From positions 8,246,001-8,310,000 of the forward strand of contig JBHGNT010000005.1 in the NCBI GenBank assembly GCA_043228905.1: 64,000 bases of DNA. Reading direction: 5' to 3'. The translations under genes and the position numbers were made by a program. A model generated the notes under the pieces. It had not been told where the DNA came from and did no database searches. It was given only the letters and a program-made list of their open reading frames with translations. The stretch is from Azolla caroliniana. Taxonomy: Eukaryota; Polypodiophyta. This document shows, one piece after another, positions 9,549 to 21,444 of the stretch (position 1 is its first letter; every line of letters begins with the position of its first letter).

Positions 9549-10813
9549 AAACCTTGTCGTGGCAAGAAACTAGGAGAAGTCAAGGATATACACAACTTTC
9601 CAGCATCCTTCCTTGCACATCTCGAGAGAGCCAGAAAAGAAAAAGATCGTCACTTAGTCAAGGCGTATGAAATTGAAGAAGAAGGCTCCTTCAAAAAATT
9701 TAGCCACAAGAAAGACATTACAAAATATCTCTACTATAATGTGATATGTGGCAATGATCCAGAAAGTGCCAAAGAAATACTATACACTTTTCATTGCAGA
9801 TATACCTTATGGATTTCGAATGGCTGGAAATGAACCTTTTAGGTTCAAACAATTACAAAAATGGTTAAAGATTTTGCTAAACTGACGATTGCATCCTTGA
9901 GGAGGATAGTTGTGTTTCATAGCATGGACCAAGGGTACTTAGTAGCTCAAGTGTTCAGAATTCGTTCCCACGGCATCGAGAACCTTGCTTGGTAAGGATT
10001 ATTTTATAAGTCTCATTCACCATACTTTCGTTCTTAATTTATCAAATCTATTCTTAACTCATCTACTATTCATTATAGGATAAAAACCAACGTGAATAGA
10101 GACCAATCTTTCGGTTCGTAAATGCAATTGAGTACATTACGGTTAGTTACTTCGACGAAATAAAGAAACAAAAAATCAAGGAGCACTCTAATGAAGTTGG
10201 AGGTTCAAACCTATTGATATATCCAACAGTCACATGCAAATTGTGACATGTCACCACGACAGAACGGGGACTTGTCAACCCATACCAAAAACCTTAACGA
10301 CGTATGATGCGCTTGATCAAAATGTTCTCGAACAAAGGAGATTGGATATTAGACCTATTTTATGGCACAGGTATCCTTTGAATTGGGTTTAGGTTGCTGA
10401 TATAGTCAATACTGATTCTTATGGTTAGATAACTGAGTCTTCTTGCCCATTTCTTTACAGGTACAACATTTGCATGCGCATTGAAGCTCTTCAGAAATAC
10501 AGTAGCATTGGAGAAGGACGAGAAGCAGGTTATATTTATAAATATGAGGATTAAGGCCTTGTGGGAATGCCCAGACCATGACGAGGAGGTGGGTGCAAAG
10601 CATATCACTCATACATAATGGTTTCAATCGGCTTCCCAAGAGCCTATTCCTCCGTTAGCTAGGGAACCAGGGAAGTTAATTGAGCTTGATGGCGAGCTTA
10701 CAGAAGATCTTACGGTTGCTGAGCTAACAGGGGAAGACAATGCATAGATAGTTGATGGGACTTCTCTAAGGGAAGATGGTGATAATGACGTTGATAATTT
10801 GATTGCTATGTAA
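9549..10813 (+). pseudogene. DNA amino-methyltransferase half (N6/N4 type, motif order IV then I), decayed
   Basis: An exon opens at 9549 after the acceptor TCTCTATTAG and is open for about 80 codons. A frameshift then leads into ADIPYGF (9796-9816), a DxPY motif IV. LAWIKTN spans an intron (9992-10078), and NAIEYITVSYF follows. Motif I, DLFYGTGTT, lies at 10352-10469 and is itself split by a 90-bp intron (10371-10460). It is followed by ALKLFRNTVALEKDE, matching the SAM-binding strand after motif I. The acidic C-terminus ends at TAA 10811-10813. Stops at 10610-10612 and 10747-10749, others in the 10100-10300 stretch, and at least three frameshifts make it a pseudogene. Catalytic motif IV before the SAM motif I is the beta-class order of bacterial and phage DNA methylases. 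Whether adenine or cytosine was the target cannot be told. Confidence 0.7.
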
Positions 10814-11010
10814 TAGAATGTTTTTTTGATGAAGTGTAAACTTATGAATTCCAAGTTCTAATATAATTTTGGGTTCTTCCATTTGTGTAGTCCATTGTTT
10901 ACATTGTTCTATATGTTTCAATTATATTCCTATACACTTGGTTTGTTGCCTTATGACTTCAGAAAGTTAAATCTATATGAATGTTATTCAATTATTGTGT
11001 ACGGGAACCT

Positions 11011-11180
11011 TACTTAACCTTAAGCGTGATTTCGCGCATATATTGTTGACTCTAATATGGAGAAACATGATTTACTTAACCTTAAGCCTAATTTGGCGCA
11101 TCTATTGTTGTCTCTAATATGGAGAAACATGAATTACTTAACCTTAAGCCTGAGTTTGAGCATATGAGAAACATGCCTTA
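11011..11180. repeat. 62-bp imperfect tandem repeat, about 2.6 copies
   Basis: Units start at 11011, 11073 and 11135, each beginning tacttaaccttaagc and ending in ggagaaacatga. Two units are complete and the third is shortened by a deletion before gagaaacatg. It has no coding potential and lies just downstream of the methyltransferase pseudogene. Confidence 0.85.
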
Positions 11181-13060
11181 TTGATAGTGACAAATCTTCC
11201 AAGTCAAAGTTTACCTGAACATATTATCCCCATTGCCATGTGTTGCTCACAAACATGTGGAGATTCTCAGTTTGGAGACTTTCAAGACTATCGATGTCGG
11301 TGATGTGAATGGTCATCAAGATTGTCGAAGTGGTTAACTGAGATCGGTTGTCGAGACTATCAAATTGTGTCTAATATATAATTGTCCATATATTATGGTT
11401 CTTTGTCTTCTATTGCTGCTTAGAATGGGTAGTGTGTTCATAATTATCAAACTATTATGTTTGTTTGTCTTCCATTGCTACTTACTTTGGGTAGTGTGTT
11501 GATCATGGTGGATGCTACACTGTCCCATTAGTTGCACAACCTTGGAGTAACACCTCTCATCAATATCTACATGTTTCATACGCTTGTAGTTTAACTAGCG
11601 TTATAATTCGAAGTTCGATCCCATGAGAATCACCTAAGGATTAGATTGCCTCAACTTTAAACACAAGTATAGAAAGCTTTAATAACTTTGTTATTTCAAT
11701 CACATTATTCTAAGGTTCACTATCTTACATTAAGAACAATTATATAGATACGAGTATGGGTGAAACTCTTAATTATAACTCATTTTATTAACATGGATAC
11801 AATTACACCTCATATTTTTGCTAGACTTACCAAACAAATATAAGTCTTCATCTGAGTGTTTGTCATGTCTCACAAAAGTGTGATATTGAGCCATTGTTGA
11901 ACTTTATTATAATTGCATTAACATATCAACAATTCCAAAGTTGAGTGAATTTCATATGTTCTCCACTCGGAGACCTATCATGTTTTATTAATTTTGCAAA
12001 TTCTAATCAAGTTGTTGAACATGTGATACTAGTGCATCCAATTTTTGTAGAGAGGGTATATTTGGATAATTACAAAAGGAATCTACAAGTGGAATGCACG
12101 ATCCTTCCACTTGTGAACGCTAACGTGTTTAGAGCTTATATATTAAGCCCTAACTATTTGGAAGTGTTCACAGTTATGGATACAAAGTGGAAGGAGTCGA
12201 CCTTTTATGTCAACACCTAAACGGTTTGAGCTCAACTCAGCTCGGCTTGAGCCTTGCCAAACCAACTCAAACCGGTTAAGCCGTTTATGTGATTTAATAG
12301 CTAGGTTAGAGAAAAACTTAAAAGTTAGAAATTAGACAGTTAGAAACTTGAGAGAGAGAGAGACTGACTCACTAAGACGAAGCCCTAGCCATAGGCAATG
12401 ATTGTTGAATTAGAGACTAGAGTGACGACTCACGAGTCCAGTTCGGGTTTCCACGTTAAATATCTATGTCTCTGTTCTTTCTGTTTTTCTCGTTTTCTGC
12501 CCCTCGTTTTCTGTCTATGTATCTATTTCGCTCATTTCTTTGCACCCGTATACGAACGTGAAACCGGTTGTGTCCGGTCAATTCTCAACAATTATATAGA
12601 TTCTTACAATGCATAGACAAGTCAAGAAGAGTTAAGTCACCAAAGTTTGACTCAAGACAAAGTTTGAAACAACTTCCTTTATGTAAAGGAAGTGTTAGGG
12701 CCTTATGTTCAAGACTAAACCCCAAAATAATAGGCCTTATGTTTATATTCACTATTTATGCTAAATTGTCCAGTTTCTTATCCGGTTTTATTGGAATTAC
12801 ATGTCCCTCGTGGATGGCCAATACACATCACATGCTCCTTTCAATATTTATAAGAAATAGGTTTGGGCTCTATGAGAACATGTATGTATGTCATGTCAAT
12901 GATTATAATCAAAGGAGCATGTAAATATTTCATGTAACATAATCCATTGCAACACAATAATCCTTATATAATGGATATTCTTCCATTCTATATGGGCAAG
13001 GATTTTCAAATTTTGAAACCCAACGTAAGGCTTCATATCATCTCTAGGTAGGAAGACAAA

Positions 13061-13197
13061 TTTTCAAATCCAAGTATATATCCTAAACTTTGCACAAGTG
13101 CCCTAAATTGTTTGTACATTGGGGAACACAAAATTTCATATCCAAGTATATATCCTAAACTTTGTACGATTGCCCTAAATTGTTGCTACATTGGGTA
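13061..13197. repeat. Tandem duplication of about 71 bp
   Basis: Two adjacent copies share atccaagtatatatcctaaa and then ccctaaattgtt...tacattggg, differing at a few positions. The second starts near 13132. Confidence 0.8.
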
Positions 13198-13801
13198 AGT
13201 TTTATCGAACTTAGTTTTGTTATATTCAACTTACTTGAAATCCAAATTGCCCTTGACACCCAAAACACATTTTGACTTTCAGCATCGCTTATCACCTTGA
13301 CGTGATCAATTTGAAATTGTCGAAGCAGGCCAATCTGTCCTAAAAGCGCTCTAGGTTAGTCCACAAAATTTGTTGTAGTTTAGGGGGTGATTCATCAAGT
13401 TGCCCCAACTAAACATGTACAAGGAAATGATTGTCAATACATACGTGAATGCCCAAGTGAAGACTTGAAAAGTCATAAAGTTCATTGAATTGACTAAGAT
13501 AACGAAGTTGTAAGTGGGCAATGTTTTTTGTGTCCAATGAAATCGTGTAGCATTTGCATGGTCGTACGTCTGTCCTTGACCCACATCGAGATGGACGGGC
13601 GCCCATCCAGGCAAAACATGTCCGAGGAGGAGCGTAAAGTTAGTGTTGCCAATAAATATAATTCATCCCACATCTCCACATGAGCCCCTCCCGAGTCCCC
13701 ACCCCCCCAAAAAAGAAATCGTGTCTTGTGTCATTGTAATGCAACTGAGGAAAAAAGCTCATGTTTTTTTTGTCATGGCTTCCAAAACAGGTCCTTAGGA
13801 C

Positions 13802-16117
13802 ATGACTAGCCCTGTAAGCAAAAGCAAGAGAGGACCCCTTTCTACGCACCTAACAGAAGGCAGATTCTTCACTGGAGAGAACATTTCATTTCCTTCTCTC
13901 CTGTGGCACTGTGCTCAATCCCAGAATCTTGTGCGAGCCAAGCTCACCCATGCTCATATCGTAGAAAGAGAGTACCATCCCAATGGCTATTTGATCAACC
14001 TCCTCTTGCAAGTCTATGGAAAATGTGGGTCTTTGGATGATGCCATGTCATTGTTTGGCCTGATAGGAGCTCGGGATGTTTTTTCATGGAGTACCATGAT
14101 TGAATCCTATGCACAACATGGCCATGGATTTCTGGCTTTCCAATTCTTTGAAAGAATGCAGCTTGAGAATGCCATTCCTAATAAGTTTTCTTTCCTTGGC
14201 ATCCTCCTTTCTTGCAATTCTCACAGGGCTAATAGTATATTCATTGATGGGAAGCATATCCATGCTTTGATCCTAGGTAGTGGCCTTGAAGTGGATGCTT
14301 TCTTGGGAACCTCTCTCATTCATATGTACAGCAAATGTGAATGTTTGGAAGGTGCACAACTTGTCTTTGATCACATGCAGGGGTATCATCGAAATGTGGT
14401 CGTTTGGACTGCAATTGTATCAGCAAATATTCGGCAAGATAGATGTACATACACCTTTCAGCTCTTTCAGCAAATGTTGCTCGAAAGTGTGTTCCCAGAC
14501 AAGATTTTTTTTGTGAGCATTTTCGATGGTTGCCATTGCGTGAGTGATGTAAAACACATGCATGTATACAATGCCATACTGGGGTATGATTCTGATGTAA
14601 TCATAAAAAATGCCCTTGTAAACATGTATGCCAGATTCTGCAATTTATCATATGCGTGGCAGACGTTCCAAGACATATTACGACGAACCGTGGTTTCTTG
14701 GACAACCCTTATTTCAGCCTATCTTCAGCATGATTTGTCTAAGGAAGCTCTTCAGTTCTTCAAGCAAATGCTCCTGGAATGTGTGCTTCCAGATAATGTG
14801 ACCTTTGTAAATGTTTTCTCTGCATGTACCAAGAACAATTCTCTTTTGGAGGGAAAAAGAATGCATAGTTGCTTCTTGTGCTCGGATTGTGGACTAGATG
14901 AAACTGTCCATAATGCAATTTTGCATCTGTATGGTAAATCGGGAAACTTAAAGGATGCGCAGAAGATATTTGAAAGCATGGAGAAGCGAGACCTCATCTC
15001 ATGGAATGCTATGATTGCAGCATATGCACACTATGGGCAGTTAAAGGATTCTTTTCATCTATACCGATTAATGCACGAGGAAGATCTAGTTCCAGACAAA
15101 GTTACCTTTCTCAGCCTTATCGAGGGATGCACGAAACAGGAAGCCCTGGCTGAGGGTATCTGGATGCATAATAACATATTAGACAAAGGGTTTAAATTGG
15201 ATATTGTAACTGCAACTGCACTGATTGAGATGTATGGTAGGTGTGGCAAGTTGGACATTGCAAATGATGTCTTTGAAAGTTTACAAGAGCGGGATGTGAT
15301 CGTATGGACTGCAATTATAGTAGCATGTATACACACTGAGCAAGACAAGGTAGCCATACAATTTTTTCAGCAACTTCACATGGAAGCCATGATGCCAAAC
15401 AATGTAACCTTTGTGAATGTTATCCTCGCTTGTGCCAACCAGGCAGATGAAAAAGAAGGTAAGCATGTTCACATGCGGGTTATTGCTTGTAATTTGGAGG
15501 AAACTGTGGTCATTGGAACGGCATTAGTAGATTTGTATGGGAAATGTGGTAATGCTGAAGAAGCAAGAAGGCTTTTCAACATTTTGCCAGAAAGAGACTC
15601 CTTTTCATGGAATGCGATGATTACAGCATATGCTCAACATGGGGATGGTGAGTGTGCCCTTTGGATTTTCAGAAACATGCAACCTGAAGGTGTGATACCA
15701 GATGAGGTCACTTTGAGTGTCATTCTTTGTGCTTGCAGCCATACCGGCTTCATTGATGAAGCATATCAATACCTATATTTAATTATTCTAAGATATAACA
15801 CTACATTATTAGTGGACTACTGTATCCGAATAGTCGATCTTCTTTCTAGAGCAGGACAGCTGAATGAAGGAGAGAATCTAATAAAACAAATGCCATACCA
15901 ACCATCTGGTATGCTTTGGGCAACATTACTGGGGGCATGTTGCTTACACTTAGATGTGGATAGAGGAGAGCGTGCTGCAACCTATGCTCTTGAGTTGACA
16001 CCAAAGGATACAATACCATATGTGGCACTATCAAATCTTTATGCAGCATCTGAAAATGTTTTAAATGAGATGTATAAAGACCAAAATCTGTTAAGCGAGA
16101 TGGCATTCCCGTCATGA
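13802..16117 (+). CDS. Pentatricopeptide repeat protein, PLS-type with E-like end, no DYW domain
   Basis: This is an intronless frame of 771 codons. PPR proteins bind organelle RNA in a sequence-specific way and guide editing, splicing or processing in plastids or mitochondria. Repeats begin at about residue 61 (YLINLLLQVYGKCGSLDDA) and follow one another to about residue 700. Diagnostic steps include DVFSWSTMIESYAQHGHG, VHNAILHLYGKSGNLKDAQ, DLISWNAMIAAYAHYGQ and DSFSWNAMITAYAQHGDG. An E1-like segment starts near residue 704 (MLWATLLGACC...LSNLYAAS), after which the protein ends within about 20 unrelated residues. The E+ and DYW domains are therefore absent. The N-terminal 30 residues are basic and hydroxylated, as expected of an organelle targeting peptide. 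The ATG at 13802 is the first in frame. The RNA target cannot be inferred. Confidence 0.9.
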   Translation: MTSPVSKSKRGPLSTHLTEGRFFTGENISFPSLLWHCAQSQNLVRAKLTHAHIVEREYHPNGYLINLLLQVYGKCGSLDDAMSLFGLIGARDVFSWSTMIESYAQHGHGFLAFQFFERMQLENAIPNKFSFLGILLSCNSHRANSIFIDGKHIHALILGSGLEVDAFLGTSLIHMYSKCECLEGAQLVFDHMQGYHRNVVVWTAIVSANIRQDRCTYTFQLFQQMLLESVFPDKIFFVSIFDGCHCVSDVKHMHVYNAILGYDSDVIIKNALVNMYARFCNLSYAWQTFQDILRRTVVSWTTLISAYLQHDLSKEALQFFKQMLLECVLPDNVTFVNVFSACTKNNSLLEGKRMHSCFLCSDCGLDETVHNAILHLYGKSGNLKDAQKIFESMEKRDLISWNAMIAAYAHYGQLKDSFHLYRLMHEEDLVPDKVTFLSLIEGCTKQEALAEGIWMHNNILDKGFKLDIVTATALIEMYGRCGKLDIANDVFESLQERDVIVWTAIIVACIHTEQDKVAIQFFQQLHMEAMMPNNVTFVNVILACANQADEKEGKHVHMRVIACNLEETVVIGTALVDLYGKCGNAEEARRLFNILPERDSFSWNAMITAYAQHGDGECALWIFRNMQPEGVIPDEVTLSVILCACSHTGFIDEAYQYLYLIILRYNTTLLVDYCIRIVDLLSRAGQLNEGENLIKQMPYQPSGMLWATLLGACCLHLDVDRGERAATYALELTPKDTIPYVALSNLYAASENVLNEMYKDQNLLSEMAFPS

Positions 16118-17165
16118 TTATCTTCACTAACAGACAATGAAATCTTTGAAGTAGGGTAGATGGATTCACATCAATAGTCCTACTTGACAGTTAGCTCAGG
16201 TTATGCTTACATATGAGGGTGGAATATGTGATGTCACGATAAATAGCAAAAAAAAAACATATTCACAGAAGATGAAATTAATTTGGTGTAAAATATGGAA
16301 AGTTTGCAAGACATCTTAAACCCTAAAACACTTTGCACTCCTTAGCTTTTCATATGCGGTTATATTTTGAGCCTCATGGAAACTGATGGCTCACAAGAAA
16401 TACCTTCAAAACCCCAAAACCTGGCTAGTAGCCAGAGCAGATGACTCAAACAGTAAAAACAAGGAACTGCTTTACTTGGTTGAATTTTTCTGGACACTGC
16501 TGAAAAATCCTCAACCTTATGAGTCTTCAGGGACTAGTTTCTATATTGTAGTGTGTCAATGATGTATCATTTCAATGTATCCATAAATTTTTATGGCACA
16601 TCAGGACACAGTTCTATTATAGAAAATCAACTTGACGGTATTTACTGAACCAAAAAGTGATGCATGATAATCATTACAATCCACTTCAGCAGTGGATTTC
16701 TGCTCACAGTTTTCTGTACAAAAAATGGAACAGTACAACATACAGCTCAATCGTCATACATATTAGAGCACAAAGAATGTGAAGTTCATTGATGTAGAAT
16801 CGTTGTAGCTGTATTTTTTTGTAGCTTTCAAGCTGGAATAAGAAGCGCTCGTTTACAGTTTGTAGTTAACTGGCGGGAATCTGCAATACACTCTGCATAT
16901 TAAGCTAGAAATTAAGAAATATGTGAATCCTCATTGTCTCGTTGGGAGGAGTGTTCCCAACAAATATGGCTAGTAAAGCGACATCCTCTTTCACATGGCA
17001 ATATGTTGAAGTGCTTCAGTTGGTACTAATGAGAAGAGGATAGAGAAGGAGCTCTAATGCACTATGGCATATCAGAAATGTTGGTACTTTGTAACGGAAA
17101 TACCCATAATTGCAATAATCAATGTGCGTGCATTAATCTTTAATCTTATTTTGTCCACTGCAACC
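16118..17165. other. Intergenic between convergent PPR and AGPase genes
   Basis: The two genes converge here, so this kilobase holds both 3' untranslated regions. It is AT-rich with an A-run at about 16250-16258. No reading frame or structured element is recognised. Confidence 0.6.
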
Positions 17166-20100
17166 TCAAACTATAGTGCCATCAGCAACTGTTGAGTTCT
17201 TTAAAATAACAGTAATGCCAGATCGGATGTAGAAACCTTCTTCAGACCTATCACTTTCCTCTATTTTCTGAAAATTGAGCACATCCACCAAAATAATTAA
17301 TAAATATACTTGGATACAGGTATAGGTTCTCAATTAATGCTTCAGAAGCCAACCTCCGAATTTGTAAGAATAACATTCTTCCCAATCCTTGCATTTTTGT
17401 CAATAATACAGTTCCTGCAGAAGAAATTTTGGCAATGACTATGGTATCCAAACATTTCTTTTTATAGAACGCATGAAGGTTTGTTAATGCTGATATATCT
17501 GAACATCATATACAATCCTAAAAAACCATCCTAAATTAAGATTTAAGCATTGATAACTGGAAAGTTAAGACAAAAATGTGACCTTATCTTGGAGTTCTCT
17601 CCCACTCCCACAGGTACTTTCCCTTGAGCAAGAAGTATTGCTCTTTCAGCATCAGTCTCATAGAAATCAGCGCCCAGCATAACAGTATCCTAGAACCAGC
17701 AGCACCCAGCTCATTAATAAGAATATTGATGCAAAGGCAAACAAATTTATATGTTTACATGGCTAACAGGCTAACAGGTAATGAATAGGAATCTTGTGGA
17801 GCTTCGAATCATAACTACCTTCAATTCCACGCCATCCTCGATGCGGGATCGAATTCCCACAATGGAATGTTCCACGGAGCATTCCCGCAAGAAACAGCCA
17901 TGAGATACTATTGAACCAATTACCTGGTGATAGAGAGAACGTGAACGCTGCTACTTAAACATGATTTGAGATGTTGTCACACTGAATCTCTCTTACCTTG
18001 CAGTTATCCACCTTTGTTGGCGGAAGGTATCGAGGCGATGTGTAAATAGGTTTTGCAGCATCATAGAAACTAAATTTCGGTGGCTGCATTTATGGAGACA
18101 GGAGATGAAATGAGACATATATTCTACAAGATTTTGGTGTGAGTAAATTTTTGTATACAATGATGGATTAAGTATATAATTTTGTTTTGTGGTCACCTGA
18201 GCAGTGAGAGCCAAATTGGCCTCATAAAAAGATCTGATGGTTCCAATGTCCTCCCAATAACCATCAAACAAGTATGCCTGTTGAACAAAATCACTAACTT
18301 ATTACTTACACAACAGTTTGGGATAGTTCAAAGTAAGTCGCGGGCAACATATTAAAGACAATAAACACTATTCAATTCTGTACATATGACCTGTTCCTGA
18401 TAGCACACAAATTATGAAGTACCTGGACGTTGCACTCTTTGGCAGAGGCAGGAATTATTTCTGAACCAAAATCATTTGCGGTAGGGTAACGCCATCTTGA
18501 AACAGGCAGAAACACAACTTTGTCACGATGAAACATGCTACCAATATATGACTATGGAAAAACGGACAAGTTTCGCCAGACATACCTAAGCAGCTTCAAA
18601 AGAATATCTTTCTTGAAGACATATACTCCCATAGATGCAATATAAGGTGTCTTTTTTGCCTCCTCCGGAGACAATCCTAACACAGTCGTGTCCACTTGCT
18701 GAGATCACAACAAATGATCAAGAACGTCTCAGAAATTCATAAACTCCAAGGCCAGTACAACAAATATGAATTTATCCTATTAGTGTTACCATAGCTTTGA
18801 GATCATCCCCCTTGGGCTTCTCAGAAAAGTACAAAACACGGCCTTTGCTATCAATCTTCATTAAACCATAATCTGAAGCTCGACTGAAACAATTTGAAAG
18901 CAGACTTTAAAATGACCTGGTAAACACTTCATCAATTTGGCTTTCAAATTTCACTCTTATGGTTAAAAATCCCACCCCCTCTCCTCCCAAAACAACTGTC
19001 AATCCACAAACATTTAATAAGGCTATCAGGAAATGGTAAACTAATTAAATTTTCTCAGTAACATAATAATGGCAAATGAACTATGAATGTCATCTATCTC
19101 TCTGTAAATGTATATACATAGCATTGGCAAAGACATATAGAGGAAATCATTAGCTGATCCAAATCATGACTTCAAACCTCCAAAAATGTATCAATGAATA
19201 ATGTTGGAATGATGTGAACATACCTGTCGTCAATTGGAACACAAGATATTGTGATATCCGCATCATTGTCCTTGTGCTTCTGCCAAAGGAAATTCATAAA
19301 CTAATCATTCATTCTATATCTTCAACTGTGTGCAGATCCGAGCTGAGATCAAATTTAGGGTCAGATACCTGCACAAAATCCATGTAATCCATGCGATACA
19401 GATGATCACCTGAGAGAATAATCACATGCTCAATGTTGGCATTTTTAGCATCCTGTTGAGCATCCCACAGAAGAAAGAAAGAAAACAAAAAATTTTAAAA
19501 CATGGCAGAGATTATACCAAATCAATAATGAAAAACACATAGGAAAATATGACATAATTATAAAAACTTGGAACGTCATTGTTTCAAAGCACCTCAAATA
19601 GCCATGTGAATTGTCGAACAGCATCAGCAGTGCCTTGAAACCAGTTCATCCCCGCCTCTCCAGGTGTTTGTGTTGCTGCTAATACCTAGAAACGTCTCTT
19701 GTTCTCAAGTTAAATAAGAGTAGGATCGTTGTGTACTTCACTGATCAGTATAAAACTTAAAATTCCTTGGCCATAATTCTATAGTAGATTATAACAGAAA
19801 CTATTGGCAAACATAGTACAATACATAGTCATAATCTCCATCGGACGTTATCCTCAAGTATAACAGTTATACCTCCACAAATCCATCCCCAAAGTTGACA
19901 CCACTGCCACCAAGATTATAAGTCCGTGCTATGTGCCTGTTCAAAGAAGCTGAGTTGAATTGTGTAAGTATGAAGACCTTGTTGATTCCTGAGTTGATGC
20001 AATTGCTCATCGGCACGTCAATCAGACGATACGCACCACCAATGGGAACCTAAAATTTCCAAAAAGACAAAACTTTGTCTGTAATCATCATCGAAGAATT

Positions 20101-21444
20101 CCATATGAAGAGTTGGCAAAATTTTGACAAAGAGAGCATATGTATAATAGGGAGGGAAATCCGTTGAAATAGTCCCCAGTTTTCCTTCTATTCGCTGTAT
20201 GCCCCTGAGTTTTTGTCATCCCCCCTCTCGAGCTATTATACACAATGAACTATTTGAGAAATTATCTGATCAACTTATCCCCTTTTTACGTGATTATATG
20301 TGCTATTGGAGAAATTATAAGTGCTATTTGGGCCATTTTTATGGTCAATCCATCCTCCTTAACAGAATTGAATTACATGTGGTTTGACAGAAATCATATG
20401 TTCAGGGCATCCCTTCTTACACAGTAAACATATGATGAATTTCATCCCCTCCCTTCTTTCAGTGCAATATTAAGGGGGGATTTACGAAAACTTAGGAGCA
20501 TTTATGGAAAATAAAGAAAACGCAGGGGTAGTTTTTTCCCGGTGGCTATATAATTATCATTACGGCTGGTTTAGCACGTCGGCGTGTAAGTGGATACAAC
20601 CGAGTTCCAGCTCCACCCCCCAGGATGATCGACACAACGTTTCGAGGATTGGCTGCTTGAAGCTTTTCTGCTTCCTCAGATTGGACCTGCAAAGAAAAAG
20701 AGAATCAATATCTGGTCCAGTCAATTTAGAGTTCAATGAGGCTATTTTTTCTTCTTTCGGGCATTAAAGAATTCATTAGCAGTCGCCATTGAAGAACTAT
20801 ACTATATACGCCTCTAAGAGTAGGGAGGTTTTCTTTTGTACCGCAAATCATATTCTTCATGATGAAGTGATAAGGATCATTTCTTCATATTATGGAAATC
20901 CTAATTACTATGATTTTGCTCAGGAGTCATAGACCGCTAAGAAAAAAACATTTAATCTACAGAAATGAAGACATCATATTCCAATATCGGACGTTTTCCT
21001 TAAAACAGCAATAATTTGACTAAGGGATGAGAAGTGGAATGTTAAATTAGAGGAAGAAGAAGAACTATTAATGAAAGATATCAGTAATATTGACATTAAA
21101 CATTATACTTGGCTGATCTGTGGAGAGACATCTGACAAAGTAGAATTAGCAGATATTGATGCTCTGATCGTGTGGACATCAAAAGAACGATTTGTAAGAG
21201 TACGCCTTTGGCGATGATGAACACTTAATCTGGTTATGGAGGTCATGTTGTTCCTGTTGTAACGAAGGCCGATAGGAAAGAGACAACTTCCGAGGAAGCT
21301 GGATTTCATATATGAAGATGATGATGATGATGATGATGATGAAGAAGAAGAAGAAGAGGACGAGGAAGGAGTAGAAGACGAAACTGAGTACAGAGGCAGC
21401 GATGGAAGAAATGCAACAAAAGAAGAAGAAGAAGAAGAATCCAT
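17166..21444 (-). CDS. ADP-glucose pyrophosphorylase large subunit, 15 exons
   Basis: It makes ADP-glucose from glucose-1-phosphate and ATP, the committed step of starch synthesis in plastids. Exons on the minus strand: 21109-21444, 20564-20686, 19873-20049, 19593-19685, 19369-19452, 19224-19279, 18790-18883, 18586-18698, 18423-18495, 18197-18277, 17997-18083, 17819-17923, 17583-17689, 17354-17414, 17166-17267. All introns are GT..AG, and the exons sum to 1692 nt, 563 residues plus stop. Motifs: [19 protein letters not shown] (residues 135-153), [60 protein letters not shown] and the C-terminal [15 protein letters not shown]. That C-terminus is typical of large rather than small subunits. The first 112 residues hold a plastid transit peptide with a long Ser run. 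Arg141 and Lys151, often replaced in non-catalytic large subunits, are present. Confidence 0.95.

Larger units (their letters stand above)
10814..13801. other. Intergenic, AT-rich, no gene recognised
   Basis: Reading frames here are short and have no recognisable domains. Besides the two small tandem repeats listed separately, a weak tRNA-like stretch with a B-box-like AGTTCGATCCC is seen near 11612-11622. A short GA tract lies at about 12351-12364. The last 200 bases precede the PPR gene and would hold its promoter; no clear TATA box stands out. Confidence 0.6.
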
